DNA from: Aliarcobacter cryaerophilus
GTDB lineage: Bacteria; Campylobacterota; Campylobacteria; Campylobacterales; Arcobacteraceae
DNA length: 64,000 bases
NCBI RefSeq assembly: GCF_014352935.1
Contig: NZ_CP060694.1
Span: forward strand, 124,001 to 188,000
Reading direction: 5' to 3'
Positions 38,654-49,953 of this stretch are shown here, piece after piece (position 1 is the stretch's first letter; each line of letters opens with the position of its first letter). Position numbers and translations under genes: made by a program. Below the pieces are notes generated by a model. That model worked only from the letters and a program-made list of their open reading frames with translations, made no database searches and had not been told where the DNA came from.

Positions 38654-40987
38654 GTGAAAAATTTAGTAATAGTGGAATCACCAGCAAAAGCAAAAACAAT
38701 ATCAAAATTTTTAGGCTCTGATTATGTAGTTATGGCATCTATGGGGCATGTAAGAGATTTACCAAAATCTACTTTAGGATTTGATCCAGATGATAACTTT
38801 AAACCAAACTATCAAGTAAGTGCTGATAAAAAAAAGGTCATAGCTGATTTAAAAAAACAGATCTCAAAAGATACAACAATCTACCTAGCGGCCGATGAGG
38901 ATAGAGAGGGAGAGGCTATTGCATGGCATTTGATTCCCGCACTTAAAATTGAAAAAAATCCAATAAAAAGAATAGTTTTTCACGAAATTACAAAAGATGC
39001 AATACTTAAAGCCTTACAAAATCCAAGAGATGTGGATCAAAATCTTGTGGATGCTCAACAAGCAAGAAGAATACTAGATCGTGCAGTTGGATATGAATTA
39101 TCTCCTCTATTATGGAAGAAAGTGAGATATGGGCTTAGTGCTGGAAGAGTTCAAAGTGTTGCTGTTAAAATAATTGTAGATAGAGAGAATGAAATTAGAG
39201 CTTTTGTTCCTGAAGAGTATTGGAAAATAAAAGCAGATTTTATAAACCCTGAACTTTCAAGTGAATTAGCAAAAAAAGATGGCAAAAATATAAAAGTAAA
39301 AAATGAAAAAGAGGCAAGAGATATTGAAAAATCTTTGAATAGTGGTTCATACAAACTTGTAGATATAGAAGAGAAAGAGAGCACTAGAAATCCAGCCCCA
39401 CCATTTACAACTTCAACACTACAACAAGAAGCAAGTAGAAAAATAGGTCTTAGTGTTGCTCAAACTATGATGATAGCTCAACAGCTATATGAAGGAAATG
39501 TTGCAAATATTCCAAATCATACAGGTGGTTTGATTACTTATATGAGAACTGACTCATTAAACCTATCAACTGTTGCAACAACTTCTGCTAAAAAAGTTAT
39601 TGAAGATGAGTATGGAAAAGATTACTCACTAGCAAAACCAAGAGCTTTTAAATCAACAGCAAAAGGTGCTCAAGAGGCTCACGAAGCTATAAGACCTGTT
39701 GATATGAGTTTAAAACCATCTGATGTAAAAGCATATTTAGATCCTTCTCAATATAGACTTTATAGTTTAATTTGGAAGAGAACAATAGCTACTCAAATGG
39801 CTACTGCAAAAATTGCAAATACAACATATAAGATAGAAGCAGGAAAAAATAAAGAGTTTGAATTTCAAACAAAGGGTCAAAGAATTATTTTTGCTGGATT
39901 TATGAAAGCTTACACAGAAGGTAGTGATAATCCTGAAGCTGCACTTGATAGTGCTGAAAAAATATTACCAAATATAAAAGTTGGTACAGTTTTAGAGCTA
40001 GAAAATTTAAGTAGTGAACAAAACTTTACAAAACCACCTTCAAGATATACTGAAGCTAGTTTAGTTAAAAAACTTGAGAGTGAAGGAATTGGACGTCCTT
40101 CAACTTATGCTCCAACAATTTCAACTATTCAAGCACGTGAGTATGTAGTAAAAACAGAGGATAAAAAATTAGCTCCAACACCAACAGGAGAGATTGTAAA
40201 TAGTTTTTTAACTGATCACTTCTCAAATATTATTGATTTAGGATTTACAGCGCGTATTGAAGAGCAGTTTGATGATATAGCAGAAGGGAAAAAAGCTTGG
40301 GTTGATGTAATGAAAAGCTTTTATGGCGATTTTAAAGAGACTATAAAAGATAAAGAGGAGAATATTAGTAAATCTGATTATTCTCAAGTAAGAGAGCTTG
40401 GAATTGACCCAAAATCTGGAAAACCAGTAAGTGCTAGAGTTGGAAGATTTGGTCCATTTGTTCAAATTGGTACAAAAGATGATGAAGAGAAACCAAAATT
40501 TGTGGCAATTCCTGAAAAACTGAATATGGATACAATTACATTAGATGAAGCTTTGTTCTTATTTACACTTCCAAGAGTTGTTGGAGTTGATGAAAATGGA
40601 AATGAGATTAAAGCAAATATTGGAAGATTTGGTCCATATTTACAAGTTAAAACAAAATATTACTCACTAAAAACTGATGACCCTTATACAGTTGATGAGC
40701 AAAGGGCAAGAGAGATTATAAGTGAAATTGATGAAGCAAAAAGTAAAGCCTTAATAAAAGATTTTGAAAAAGAGAAAATCCAGATTTTAAACGGACAATA
40801 TGGAGCTTATATAAAACAAGGTAGAAAAAATTTCAAAATTCCAAAAACAAAGGTTGCTGAAGAATTAACTTTAGAAGAGTGTTTGGAAATAATTGAAAAA
40901 GATAGTAAGGGTACTAAAAAACCTGCTAGAAAAACAGCTACTAAAACTACAACAAAAAAAGTATCTGCAAAAGCAAAAAAAGAGTAG
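38654..40987 (+). CDS. topA: DNA topoisomerase I
   Basis: 777 aa. It relaxes negative supercoils. The TOPRIM domain begins with LVIVESPAKAKTISKFLG and has YLAADEDREGEAIAWHL; the nucleophilic Tyr is in GLITYMRTDSLNLS. Two C-terminal repeats contain GRFGPFVQIG and GRFGPYLQVK, and no zinc-finger cysteines are present. A basic tail (KKPARKTATKTTTKKVSAKA) ends the protein. The start is GTG after AAAAGGCAA. The next gene begins directly after the stop. Confidence 0.96.
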   Translation: MKNLVIVESPAKAKTISKFLGSDYVVMASMGHVRDLPKSTLGFDPDDNFKPNYQVSADKKKVIADLKKQISKDTTIYLAADEDREGEAIAWHLIPALKIEKNPIKRIVFHEITKDAILKALQNPRDVDQNLVDAQQARRILDRAVGYELSPLLWKKVRYGLSAGRVQSVAVKIIVDRENEIRAFVPEEYWKIKADFINPELSSELAKKDGKNIKVKNEKEARDIEKSLNSGSYKLVDIEEKESTRNPAPPFTTSTLQQEASRKIGLSVAQTMMIAQQLYEGNVANIPNHTGGLITYMRTDSLNLSTVATTSAKKVIEDEYGKDYSLAKPRAFKSTAKGAQEAHEAIRPVDMSLKPSDVKAYLDPSQYRLYSLIWKRTIATQMATAKIANTTYKIEAGKNKEFEFQTKGQRIIFAGFMKAYTEGSDNPEAALDSAEKILPNIKVGTVLELENLSSEQNFTKPPSRYTEASLVKKLESEGIGRPSTYAPTISTIQAREYVVKTEDKKLAPTPTGEIVNSFLTDHFSNIIDLGFTARIEEQFDDIAEGKKAWVDVMKSFYGDFKETIKDKEENISKSDYSQVRELGIDPKSGKPVSARVGRFGPFVQIGTKDDEEKPKFVAIPEKLNMDTITLDEALFLFTLPRVVGVDENGNEIKANIGRFGPYLQVKTKYYSLKTDDPYTVDEQRAREIISEIDEAKSKALIKDFEKEKIQILNGQYGAYIKQGRKNFKIPKTKVAEELTLEECLEIIEKDSKGTKKPARKTATKTTTKKVSAKAKKE

Positions 40988-41500
40988 ATGAAGATAGGAA
41001 TTTTATCAGATAGTCATCATAAAAATGAATATTTAAAAGAGTGTATAGAGTTTTTAAAAAAAGAAAATTGTGAATATTTAATCCATGCTGGAGATATTTG
41101 CTCAAAAGATGGTTTGGATATTTTAAAGAATTCAAATTTAAAATATATTGCAGTTTTTGGAAACAATGATAGAGATTTATTTCAATTTTCAGAAGATTAT
41201 AATATAAAAAAAGAGCCATATTATTTTAAAATAGAAGATAAAAGTTTTAAACTTATGCACTTACCTTTTCATTTACATCCAGATACAGATATCATAATTT
41301 TTGGTCATACTCATAAATTTGATTGTGAATACAAAAATAAAAAACTTTTTATAAATCCAGGAGAGGTATGTGCTAGAGAAAAGCCAATAATTTCATGTGC
41401 AAAACTTGAAATTAATACAAATGAATATATAATCACACACTATTTTAAAAATACAAATGAAAATAATTTTATGAAAGAAGAGTTTAGATATGAGCAGTAA
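40988..41500 (+). CDS. Metallophosphoesterase, YfcE/MJ0936 family
   Basis: 170 aa. A small two-metal phosphodiesterase: metal ligands in GILSDSHHKNEY, HAGDIC, FGNNDRD, LMHLPFH and FGHTHKFD. It would cleave simple phosphodiesters; the natural substrate is unknown. It starts right after topA ends and overlaps bioB by 11 bases, so the three are probably one transcript. Confidence 0.85.
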   Translation: MKIGILSDSHHKNEYLKECIEFLKKENCEYLIHAGDICSKDGLDILKNSNLKYIAVFGNNDRDLFQFSEDYNIKKEPYYFKIEDKSFKLMHLPFHLHPDTDIIIFGHTHKFDCEYKNKKLFINPGEVCAREKPIISCAKLEINTNEYIITHYFKNTNENNFMKEEFRYEQ

Positions 41501-42338
41501 TCAAATATATTTATGTGCAATTTCAAATATTGAAAGTGGAACTTGTAACGAAGATTGTAAATTTTGTACACAAAGTGTAAAGTACAAAGCGGATATACAA
41601 AGATATAGAAGAAAAGAGATTGAAGAGATAGTTCTAGAAGCAAAAAGAGCTAGAGAAAATAAAGCTGTTGGTTTTTGTCTTGTAACAGCTGGAACAGGGC
41701 TTGATGATAAAAGATTAGATTATGTTTGTAGAGCAGCTGATGCTGTACATAAAGCGGTTCCAGATATTTCATTAATCGCTTGCAATGGAATTGCAACTTA
41801 TGAGCAGTTAAAAGAGTTAAAAAAACATGGAATTGAAAACTATAACCACAATCTTGAGACAGCAAGAGAGTTTTATAGTGAAATTTGTACAACGCATTCA
41901 TGGGATGATAGATACAATACTTGTTTAGATGCAAAAAAAGCCGGACTTTATTTATGTACGGGTGGAATTTTTGGTCTTGGAGAAACACAAGCTAATAGAG
42001 TTTCTATGCTTGAATCAATTGCTTCTTTAGAGCCAATGTCTGTGCCAATTAACTTTTTTCATCCAAATGAAGCACTTCCTTTAGTAAACAATCCTTTATC
42101 AAAAGAGGAAGCTTTTAAGTTGGTTGAATTAGCAAGAAGCTATTTACCAAATCAAATGTTAATGATTGCAGGTGGTAGAGAGTTGATGTTTGGAGAAAAT
42201 CAGTATGATGTATTTAAACATGGTGCAAATGCTTTAGTTGTTGGAGATTATTTGACAACTGGAGGGGCAAGTGCTGAAGATGATATCAAAGCTGTTACGG
42301 CTTTAGGATATGAAATAGCTTTTGCATGTCATCAATAA
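41490..42338 (+). CDS. bioB: Biotin synthase
   Basis: 282 aa. A radical SAM enzyme that inserts sulfur into dethiobiotin. The 4Fe-4S motif is Cys 19, 23 and 26 (CNEDCKFC). Further family segments are FCLVTAGTG, YNHNLETAREFY, CTGGIFGLGE and NFFHPNEALPL. It is shorter than the E. coli protein, as in the Campylobacter type. No other bio genes are nearby. Confidence 0.94.
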   Translation: MSSNQIYLCAISNIESGTCNEDCKFCTQSVKYKADIQRYRRKEIEEIVLEAKRARENKAVGFCLVTAGTGLDDKRLDYVCRAADAVHKAVPDISLIACNGIATYEQLKELKKHGIENYNHNLETAREFYSEICTTHSWDDRYNTCLDAKKAGLYLCTGGIFGLGETQANRVSMLESIASLEPMSVPINFFHPNEALPLVNNPLSKEEAFKLVELARSYLPNQMLMIAGGRELMFGENQYDVFKHGANALVVGDYLTTGGASAEDDIKAVTALGYEIAFACHQ

Positions 42339-42368
42339 ATAAAGGCTTAAAGCCTTTATTATTTTTTA
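42338..42368. terminator. Two-way terminator between bioB and recA
   Basis: AATAAAGGC and GCCTTTATT (9 bp, TTAAA loop) between converging genes, with ATTATTTTTT after it on the plus strand and an AT-rich run on the other side. It begins at the last base of the bioB stop. Confidence 0.85.
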
Positions 42369-42371
42369 AAA

Positions 42372-43421
42372 TTAGTCATCTAAAGAAGATGTTTCATCTT
42401 CACTATCTATACTTCCTGCAATTATTGCATCATTTATTCCCATAGAGTTTAAAATTTTATCTTCAATCTCTTTTGCAATAGCTGGATTATCTCTTAAGAA
42501 GACTTTAGAGTTCTCTCTTCCTTGTCCAATTTTTGTATCACCATAACTAAACCAAGCTCCAGCTTTATCAATAATATCAAGTTTAACACCATAATCAACA
42601 AGCTCACCAGTTTTTGAAATTCCTTCACCAAACATAATATCAAACTCAGCTTGTTTAAATGGAGCAGCAACTTTATTTTTAACAACTTTTACTTTTACTC
42701 TATTTCCAATTGAGTTCTCACCCTGTTTTAAAGTTGCAATTCTTCTAATATCTAGTCTTACTGATGAGTAGAATTTTAAAGCATTCCCACCTGTTGTTGT
42801 CTCTGGACTTCCATATCCTGTCATTCCAATTTTCATTCTTATTTGGTTGATAAATATAACTGTACAGTTCATTTTGCTTAAAAGTCCAGTTATTTTTCTT
42901 AAAGCTTTACTCATAAGTCTAGCTTGAACTCCAACTTGTTGATCATCCATATCACCATCAATTTCTACTTTAGGTGTTAAGGCTGCAACAGAATCCACAA
43001 CAACTAAATCAACAGCACCACTTCTAATAACAGTTTCAAGTATCTCTAAAGCTTGCTCACCAAAATCTGGTTGAGAAACTAGTAAATTGTCAATATCTAC
43101 ACCAATATCTTTTGCATATTTTACATCAAGTGCGTGTTCTGCATCTATAAATGCACAAACTCCACCAGCTTTTTGAGCTTCAGCAATTGCGTGAAGTGTT
43201 AAAGTTGTTTTACCAGAACTTTCAGGTCCATAAATTTCAATAACTCTACCTTTTGGTAAACCACCAACTCCAAGAGCTAAGTCAAGACCAAGTGAACCAG
43301 TGCTAATAGCTTCAGTTGGAATTACCTCTTTATCTCCTAATCTAATAAGAGTACCTTTTCCAAAAGCTTTGTCTATTTGTTTAATTGCAAGTTCAAGTGA
43401 TTTTTTTTGATTTTCATCCAT
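42372..43421 (-). CDS. recA: Recombinase RecA
   Basis: 349 aa. The DNA strand-exchange ATPase. Walker A GPESSGKT is at residues 65-72, Walker B is [10 protein letters not shown], loop L1 is [10 protein letters not shown], and [20 protein letters not shown] holds the L2-region signature. The acidic C-terminal tail is present ([11 protein letters not shown]). The start is ATG 43421 behind AAAAAAGGAAAT; the longer open frame to 43472 has no good ribosome site. Confidence 0.98.
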   Translation of the reverse strand: MDENQKKSLELAIKQIDKAFGKGTLIRLGDKEVIPTEAISTGSLGLDLALGVGGLPKGRVIEIYGPESSGKTTLTLHAIAEAQKAGGVCAFIDAEHALDVKYAKDIGVDIDNLLVSQPDFGEQALEILETVIRSGAVDLVVVDSVAALTPKVEIDGDMDDQQVGVQARLMSKALRKITGLLSKMNCTVIFINQIRMKIGMTGYGSPETTTGGNALKFYSSVRLDIRRIATLKQGENSIGNRVKVKVVKNKVAAPFKQAEFDIMFGEGISKTGELVDYGVKLDIIDKAGAWFSYGDTKIGQGRENSKVFLRDNPAIAKEIEDKILNSMGINDAIIAGSIDSEDETSSLDD

Positions 43422-43514
43422 ATTATTTCCTTTTTTAGTTTTCTTTGTTTGTTTATTTTGAAATCTTAGCACAATTTTTTAAAAGTTATTAGAAATATGT
43501 CAATTTGTAATATT

Positions 43515-43703
43515 TTACTCTTGATTTAAAGTTTTTACTGTTTCAATCACTTTTATATGGGAGTTTACTCTTTTTCTCATAGTGTGTGTTTTTATATGTT
43601 TTGCTAATATTTTTGTATATTTTTTGTAATTCCTTGAGTCTTTTTCAAAAGATGCAAGTTTTTTTTGTATTTTTAAAATGTCATCAGGGATAACTTCACT
43701 CAT
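43515..43703 (-). CDS. Small hypothetical protein
   Basis: 62 aa, helical and charged (MSEVIPDDILKIQKKLASFE, then KYTKILAKHIKTHTMRKRVN). The ATG is preceded by AGAGGAA at a good distance, which is why I accept it as real despite its size. Lys-rich, no Cys, no membrane segment. Lying upstream of recA on the same strand with a gap of about 93 bases to the recA start. Function not recognised. Confidence 0.6.
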   Translation of the reverse strand: MSEVIPDDILKIQKKLASFEKDSRNYKKYTKILAKHIKTHTMRKRVNSHIKVIETVKTLNQE

Positions 43704-43774
43704 TTTTTTTCCTCTAAAAATATAAATCTATTATTGCATAATTTAATAAAATATTAAATAAATCCAATTTTCGA

Positions 43775-43780
43775 TAAAAT
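43775..43780 (+). promoter_or_regulatory. -10 element of the pse operon
   Basis: TAAAAT within TTTTCGATAAAATAG, 30 bases before pseB, after a periodic A/T-rich stretch. The CGATAA core recalls a FliA (sigma-28) -10, but no TAAA sits at the right distance, so sigma-70 is favoured. Confidence 0.4.
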
Positions 43781-43800
43781 AGAGACTAATTTACATTTGA

Positions 43801-45921
<2,121 letters not shown>

Positions 45922-45929
<8 letters not shown>

Positions 45930-46620
45930 CTGTGTAGCAATAATTCCAGCAAGAGGTGGAAGCAAAAGAATTCCTAAAAAAAACATAAAACTATTTCATG
46001 GAAAACCACTTATTGCTTATAGTATTGAGGTTGCTATAAAATCAAAACTTTTTTCTAAAGTTATTGTTTCAACAGATGATGAAGAGATAGCAAAAATTGC
46101 TAGAAGTTATGGAGCAGATGTTCCATTTATAAGACCAAAAGAGCTAAGTGATGATTTTACAGGAACAGGTGCTGTTGTAAATCATGCTATAGAATTTTTA
46201 AAAGCTCAAGGTGAAAAAATAGATTTCGTATGTACAATCTATGCAACCGCTCCATTTTTGCAAGAGAAATATCTAATTGAAGCTTACGAAAAATTAAAAA
46301 ATTCAAATGAAAGAAATGCTTTTTCTTGTACTTCGATGCCATTTCCAATTCAAAGAACTTTTAAAATAACAAAAGATGAAAGATGTGAAATGTTTTGGCC
46401 AGAGAATTTTTCTAAACGAAGTCAAGATTTAGAAGAAGCCTACCAAGATGCTGGACAATTTTATTGGACAAATTTAAATGTAAAATCAGATGATATTATA
46501 TTTGGTAAAGATAGTATCCCTATAATACTTCCTAGATATTTGGTGCAAGATATTGATACACTTGAGGATTGGACTAGAGCTGAATTTATGTACGAAGCTA
46601 TACAAAAAGAGTTAAAATGA
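45922..46620 (+). CDS. pseF: CMP-pseudaminic acid synthetase
   Basis: 232 aa. It activates pseudaminic acid with CTP. The cytidylyltransferase signature is IIPARGGSKRIPKKNIKLFH; further ATAPFLQEKYL and the metal-binding end LVQDIDTLEDW. It overlaps pseC by eight bases and the next gene by four (ATGA). Confidence 0.93.
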
Positions 46621-47521
46621 ATATTTTAGTAAGAGCTGATTCATCTTCATATATTGGAACTGGTCATATTATGAGAGATTTAGTTTTGGCTAAACAATAT
46701 AAAAATGAAAATATTATTTTTGCTACACAAGATTTAGTTGGAAATATAAATCACAAAATAGAAGAAGAAAACTACAAAATAGAACTTTTAAAATCAAATG
46801 ATTTTGAAGAGTTAAATAAGCTTGTAAAAAAATTCGAAATTGATATGATAATAATTGATAATTATGATATAGATTATAATTTTGAAAAAAATTAAAAGAA
46901 GATAACTCAAGTTTAAAAATATTTGTTTTAGATGATACTTATGAAAAACATTTTTGTGATATTTTATTAAATCACAATATTTATGCAAATAAAAAAAATT
47001 ATAAGAATAAAGTACCAGAAAATTGTGAATTAAGATGCGGAAGTAGATATATACTTTTAAGAGATGAGTTTTTGGAAGCTAAAAAAGCCAAAAAGAGAGT
47101 AAAGAAAAAAAATAAAATAATATTTTTGGGCTTAGGTGGAGCTGACCATAAAAACTTAAATATAAAAATTTTAAAAGTATTAGAAAAGTTTAAAAAATCT
47201 TTGAAAATAAATTTAGTAACTACAACAACAAATAAAAATTTAGAAGAGCTAAAAAAGTATTGTAAAGATAAAAAGTGGATAAATCTACAAATAAATTCAA
47301 ATGAAGTTGCAAAACTTATGAGCAAGAGTGATTTTGCAATTGTAACTCCTAGTGTAACAGCTAATGAGATTTTTTATTTAGATTTACCTATGATTACTAT
47401 AAAAACAGCTAAAAATCAAAATCAAATGCATAAATATTTAAAGAAAAAAGGGTATTTTACAATGAAAAAGTTTGATAAACAAAAGTTAAATAAATATTTA
47501 AAACTATTTTTAAAGAGGTAA
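46617..47521 (+). pseudogene. pseG: UDP-2,4-diacetamido-sugar hydrolase PseG, broken by a frameshift
   Basis: PseG removes UDP to give the free sugar used by PseI. The first frame (46617-46895, 92 codons) begins MNILVRADSSSYIGTGHIMR, the PseG nucleotide-binding start, and stops after NFEKN. The second frame (46892-47521) continues the protein: LKEDNSSLKIFVLDDTYEKH, later IIFLGLGGADHKNLNIKILK and VTPSVTANEIFYLDLP, to a normal end. The frames meet at seven A's (46885-46891); one more A would restore a single reading frame of about 302 codons. Without PseG the pathway is blocked unless slippage in the A tract restores it or the shift is a sequencing error. It sits in frame order between pseF and pseI as expected. 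Confidence 0.85.
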
Positions 47522-47523
47522 AT

Positions 47524-48555
47524 ATGAAAATAGGTAATTTTGATTTAAATAAAGATGGAGTTTATATAATTGCAGAACTTAGTGCAAATCATAATGGAAG
47601 TTTACAAACGGCACTTGATACAATAAAAGCTGCAAAAGAGATAGGCACAAATGCAATAAAACTTCAAACTTATCGTGCAGATACAATCACATTAAATAGT
47701 AAAAATCCTGATTTTATGATAGATGGTGGAACACTTTGGGATGGAAAAAATCTTTATGAACTTTACGAAGAGGCATATACTCCATGGGAGTGGCACAAAG
47801 AGCTGTTTGATTATGCTAGAAGCATAAATATTGATATTTTTTCAACACCTTTTGATAAAAGTGCAGTTGATTTTCTGGAGCAATTTAATCCAAGTGCATA
47901 TAAAATCGCCTCTTTTGAAATAACTGATTATGAGCTTGTAAGATATACAGCTTCAAAAGGTAAACCTATTATTATAAGTACAGGTGTTGCAACTATTGAT
48001 GAGATACAAGATGTTGTAGATATTTGTAGAAGTGTTGGAAATGAAAATATTATTCTTCTAAAATGCACTAGTGAATATCCAGCAAAACTAGAAGAAGCAA
48101 ATTTAAAAACCATTCCAAATATGAGAGATACTTTTGGTGTTGAGGTTGGATTTTCTGATCATACTATGGGGCATATTGCCCCTGTTGTTGCAGTTACTTT
48201 GGGTGCAAAAGTAATAGAGAAGCACTTTATTTTGGATAAAAATATAGGTGGAGCAGATAGTGCATTTTCTTTAGATAAAAAAGAGTTTGAAGAGATGATA
48301 AAAGCTGTTAGAGATAGTGAAAAGTTAATTGGAAGAGTTGATTATAGTTTAAATGAAAAAAGAGAAAAACAGCGTCGTTTTGCAAGAAGTTTGTATGTAT
48401 CAAAAGATATAAAAGAGGGCGAAGTTTTTAGTGAGGAGAATATTAAAAGTGTAAGACCTTTTTATGGACTGCATCCAAAATATTTAAAAAATATTTTAGG
48501 TAAAAAGGCAAAAAAAGATTATAAATTTGGAAGTAGAGTTGAAAATAGTTTTTAA
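47524..48555 (+). CDS. pseI: Pseudaminic acid synthase
   Basis: 343 aa. PseI joins the free 2,4-diacetamido hexose with phosphoenolpyruvate to make pseudaminic acid. The NeuB-type barrel is seen in IIAELSANHNGSLQTALDTI, NAIKLQTYRADTITL and FSDHTMGHIAPVVAVTLGA; the C-terminal SAF (antifreeze-like) domain begins at RFARSLYVSKDIKEG. RBS AAAGAGG. It overlaps the next gene. Confidence 0.95.
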   Translation: MKIGNFDLNKDGVYIIAELSANHNGSLQTALDTIKAAKEIGTNAIKLQTYRADTITLNSKNPDFMIDGGTLWDGKNLYELYEEAYTPWEWHKELFDYARSINIDIFSTPFDKSAVDFLEQFNPSAYKIASFEITDYELVRYTASKGKPIIISTGVATIDEIQDVVDICRSVGNENIILLKCTSEYPAKLEEANLKTIPNMRDTFGVEVGFSDHTMGHIAPVVAVTLGAKVIEKHFILDKNIGGADSAFSLDKKEFEEMIKAVRDSEKLIGRVDYSLNEKREKQRRFARSLYVSKDIKEGEVFSEENIKSVRPFYGLHPKYLKNILGKKAKKDYKFGSRVENSF

Positions 48556-49066
48556 GAATTTTATCTTTTTAAACGATATAGAGAAAAAAGATATTTTAGA
48601 GCTTAGAAATAAAGAGTATGTAAGAGAAAATATGATTAATAGTGAGCCAATAAGTTTAGAGAATCATATTTTATTTATAGAGTCATTAAAAAATAAGAAC
48701 AAAACATATTTTGCTATATTTTTTGATAATAAATTAATTGGTTCTTTAAATATTATAAAAAATGAAGAGCTAATTTGGGGATTATATTTTAAAGAAGAAG
48801 CAAATCCTATTATAAAATCTTGTGTAACTTATCTTTTTTTAGATTTTATTTTTTCTAAATTCAGTGAAGATGTAAACTCCTTTGTTAAAATAAAAAATAT
48901 TCAAGCATTAAATTTTAACAAAAATTTTGGATTTGAAATATTTAAAGAGGATGAAGAGTATTTTTATTTGAAACTATCAAAAGAGGTTTGGGAAAATAGT
49001 AAAAAATCAAGATTACTAAAACCAATTAAAAGATATTTAGATAAAATTGAGTATTACTTTGAATAA
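48539..49066 (+). CDS. pseH: GNAT acetyltransferase, PseH-like
   Basis: About 175 aa. It fits PseH, which acetylates the 4-amino group of the sugar intermediate before PseG acts. Features: ELRNKEYVRENMINSEPISL at the start of the GNAT fold, then YFAIFFDNKLIGSLNI, and a C-terminal NFNKNFGFEIFKEDEEY. I favour TTG 48539, five bases after GGAAG, over TTG 48527; both overlap the pseI end. The identity rests mainly on context and the GNAT fold, so it is less certain than its neighbours. Confidence 0.8.
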   Translation: MKIVFKNFIFLNDIEKKDILELRNKEYVRENMINSEPISLENHILFIESLKNKNKTYFAIFFDNKLIGSLNIIKNEELIWGLYFKEEANPIIKSCVTYLFLDFIFSKFSEDVNSFVKIKNIQALNFNKNFGFEIFKEDEEYFYLKLSKEVWENSKKSRLLKPIKRYLDKIEYYFE

Positions 49067-49076
49067 TGGGGACGAG

Positions 49077-49367
49077 ATGCAAGAAAAAATTGAAAAAATT
49101 ATAATAGATACATTAAAAGAGCTAAATGAAGAGTTAGAAAATGATTATTTTATAAATCTAAATTCTAAAACAAAGCTTTATGGTACAGATGGAGCTATGG
49201 ACTCTTTAGCGCTTGTTAGTTTTATAGCTGATTTAGAAGATAAAATTTCAGATGAGTTTGAAAAAGATATTATTTTAGCAGATGAAAAAGCTATGAGTGC
49301 AAAAACTTCACCTTTTAGAAATATTGAGAGTTTAACTTCTTATATAAAAAGTTTATTGGAAAATTGA
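49077..49367 (+). CDS. Acyl carrier protein
   Basis: 96 aa. A small acidic helical protein with a phosphopantetheine attachment site at Ser 43 (GAMDSLALVSFI). The frame is open from 49047, but ATG 49077 follows GGGGACGAG and fits the family length. It is not the fatty acid ACP (no fab genes beside it) and probably carries an acyl or aminoacyl group for the ligase and SDR encoded just after the inserted toxin-antitoxin pair. ACPs occur in similar Campylobacter flagellar glycosylation islands. Confidence 0.85.
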   Translation: MQEKIEKIIIDTLKELNEELENDYFINLNSKTKLYGTDGAMDSLALVSFIADLEDKISDEFEKDIILADEKAMSAKTSPFRNIESLTSYIKSLLEN

Positions 49368-49407
49368 CATCTATTTTAGAATAGGATAAAATGACAAGAT
49401 ATTGTCA
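49364..49407 (+). promoter_or_regulatory. Promoter and palindromic operator of the toxin-antitoxin pair
   Basis: TTGACA (49364-49369), exactly 17 bases, then TAAAAT (49387-49392). At once follows the inverted repeat TGACAAGATATTGTCA (49392-49407; arms TGACAA/TTGTCA), ending before the ribosome site AAAGGAG. The -35 overlaps the ACP stop codon. An antitoxin bound there would block transcription, the usual autoregulation of YefM/YoeB modules. Confidence 0.75.
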
Positions 49408-49419
49408 AAAGGAGATAAA

Positions 49420-49671
49420 ATGCAAGTAGTTCAATATTCACAAGCAAGAAATAATTTACGAGAGATAATAAATAAAGTATGTGATAACTTTGAAGAGTAT
49501 ATTATTAGTACAAAAGATAATAAGCAAGCAGTTTTAATATCTCAAGAAGAGTACAACTCTATGAAAGAGACTATGTATTTATTATCATCAAAAGCTAATA
49601 GAGATAGATTAAATGAAGCTATAGATGAGATAGAAAATTTAAAATTTATAAAAAAAGATATTAGCTTATGA
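49420..49671 (+). CDS. yefM: Antitoxin, Phd/YefM family
   Basis: 83 aa. The N-terminal half has the Phd/YefM DNA-binding fold (VQYSQARNNLREIINKVCDN, then ISTKDNKQAVLISQEEYNSM); the C-terminal half is the toxin-binding tail. ATG 49420 follows AAAGGAG; a longer start at 49402 is possible but lies in the operator. It overlaps the toxin gene by four bases. Confidence 0.93.
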   Translation: MQVVQYSQARNNLREIINKVCDNFEEYIISTKDNKQAVLISQEEYNSMKETMYLLSSKANRDRLNEAIDEIENLKFIKKDISL

Positions 49672-49931
49672 TAGTTGGTTTTTCCACAAAAGCTTGGGAA
49701 GATTATAAATATTGGGTACAAAATGATAAGCAAATAGTAAAAAGAATAAATTTATTATTAGAAGATATAAAAAGAAATCCATATGATTCAAATGGTATTG
49801 GAAAACCTGAAAGATTAAAGGAAAATTATAGTGGATATTTTTCAAGAAGAATTACAAGTGAGCATAGATTGGTTTACAAAATAGTAGATGATTTGATAAT
49901 TATTGCACAGTGCAGATTTCACTATTTATAA
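49668..49931 (+). CDS. yoeB: mRNA-cleaving toxin, YoeB/Txe family
   Basis: 87 aa. A ribosome-dependent endoribonuclease of the RelE/YoeB group. Conserved parts: STKAWEDYKYW, GIGKPERLK with the catalytic Glu, YFSRRITSEHRLVYKI with Arg, and the terminal CRFHYL carrying the His-Tyr pair. All catalytic residues known for YoeB appear intact, so the toxin is probably active. It ends 22 bases before the SDR start. Confidence 0.95.
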   Translation: MIVGFSTKAWEDYKYWVQNDKQIVKRINLLLEDIKRNPYDSNGIGKPERLKENYSGYFSRRITSEHRLVYKIVDDLIIIAQCRFHYL

Positions 49932-49953
49932 AATTTATAAAAAAGATAAAAAT

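Noticed and set aside
43422-43472. Longer recA start
   Set aside because: No ribosome site there; ATG 43421 has a good one and gives the usual RecA N-terminus.
43755-43780. Sigma-28 (FliA) promoter for the pse operon
   Set aside because: CGATAA is present, but no TAAA element lies about 15 bases upstream of it; a sigma-70 -10 explains the site equally well.
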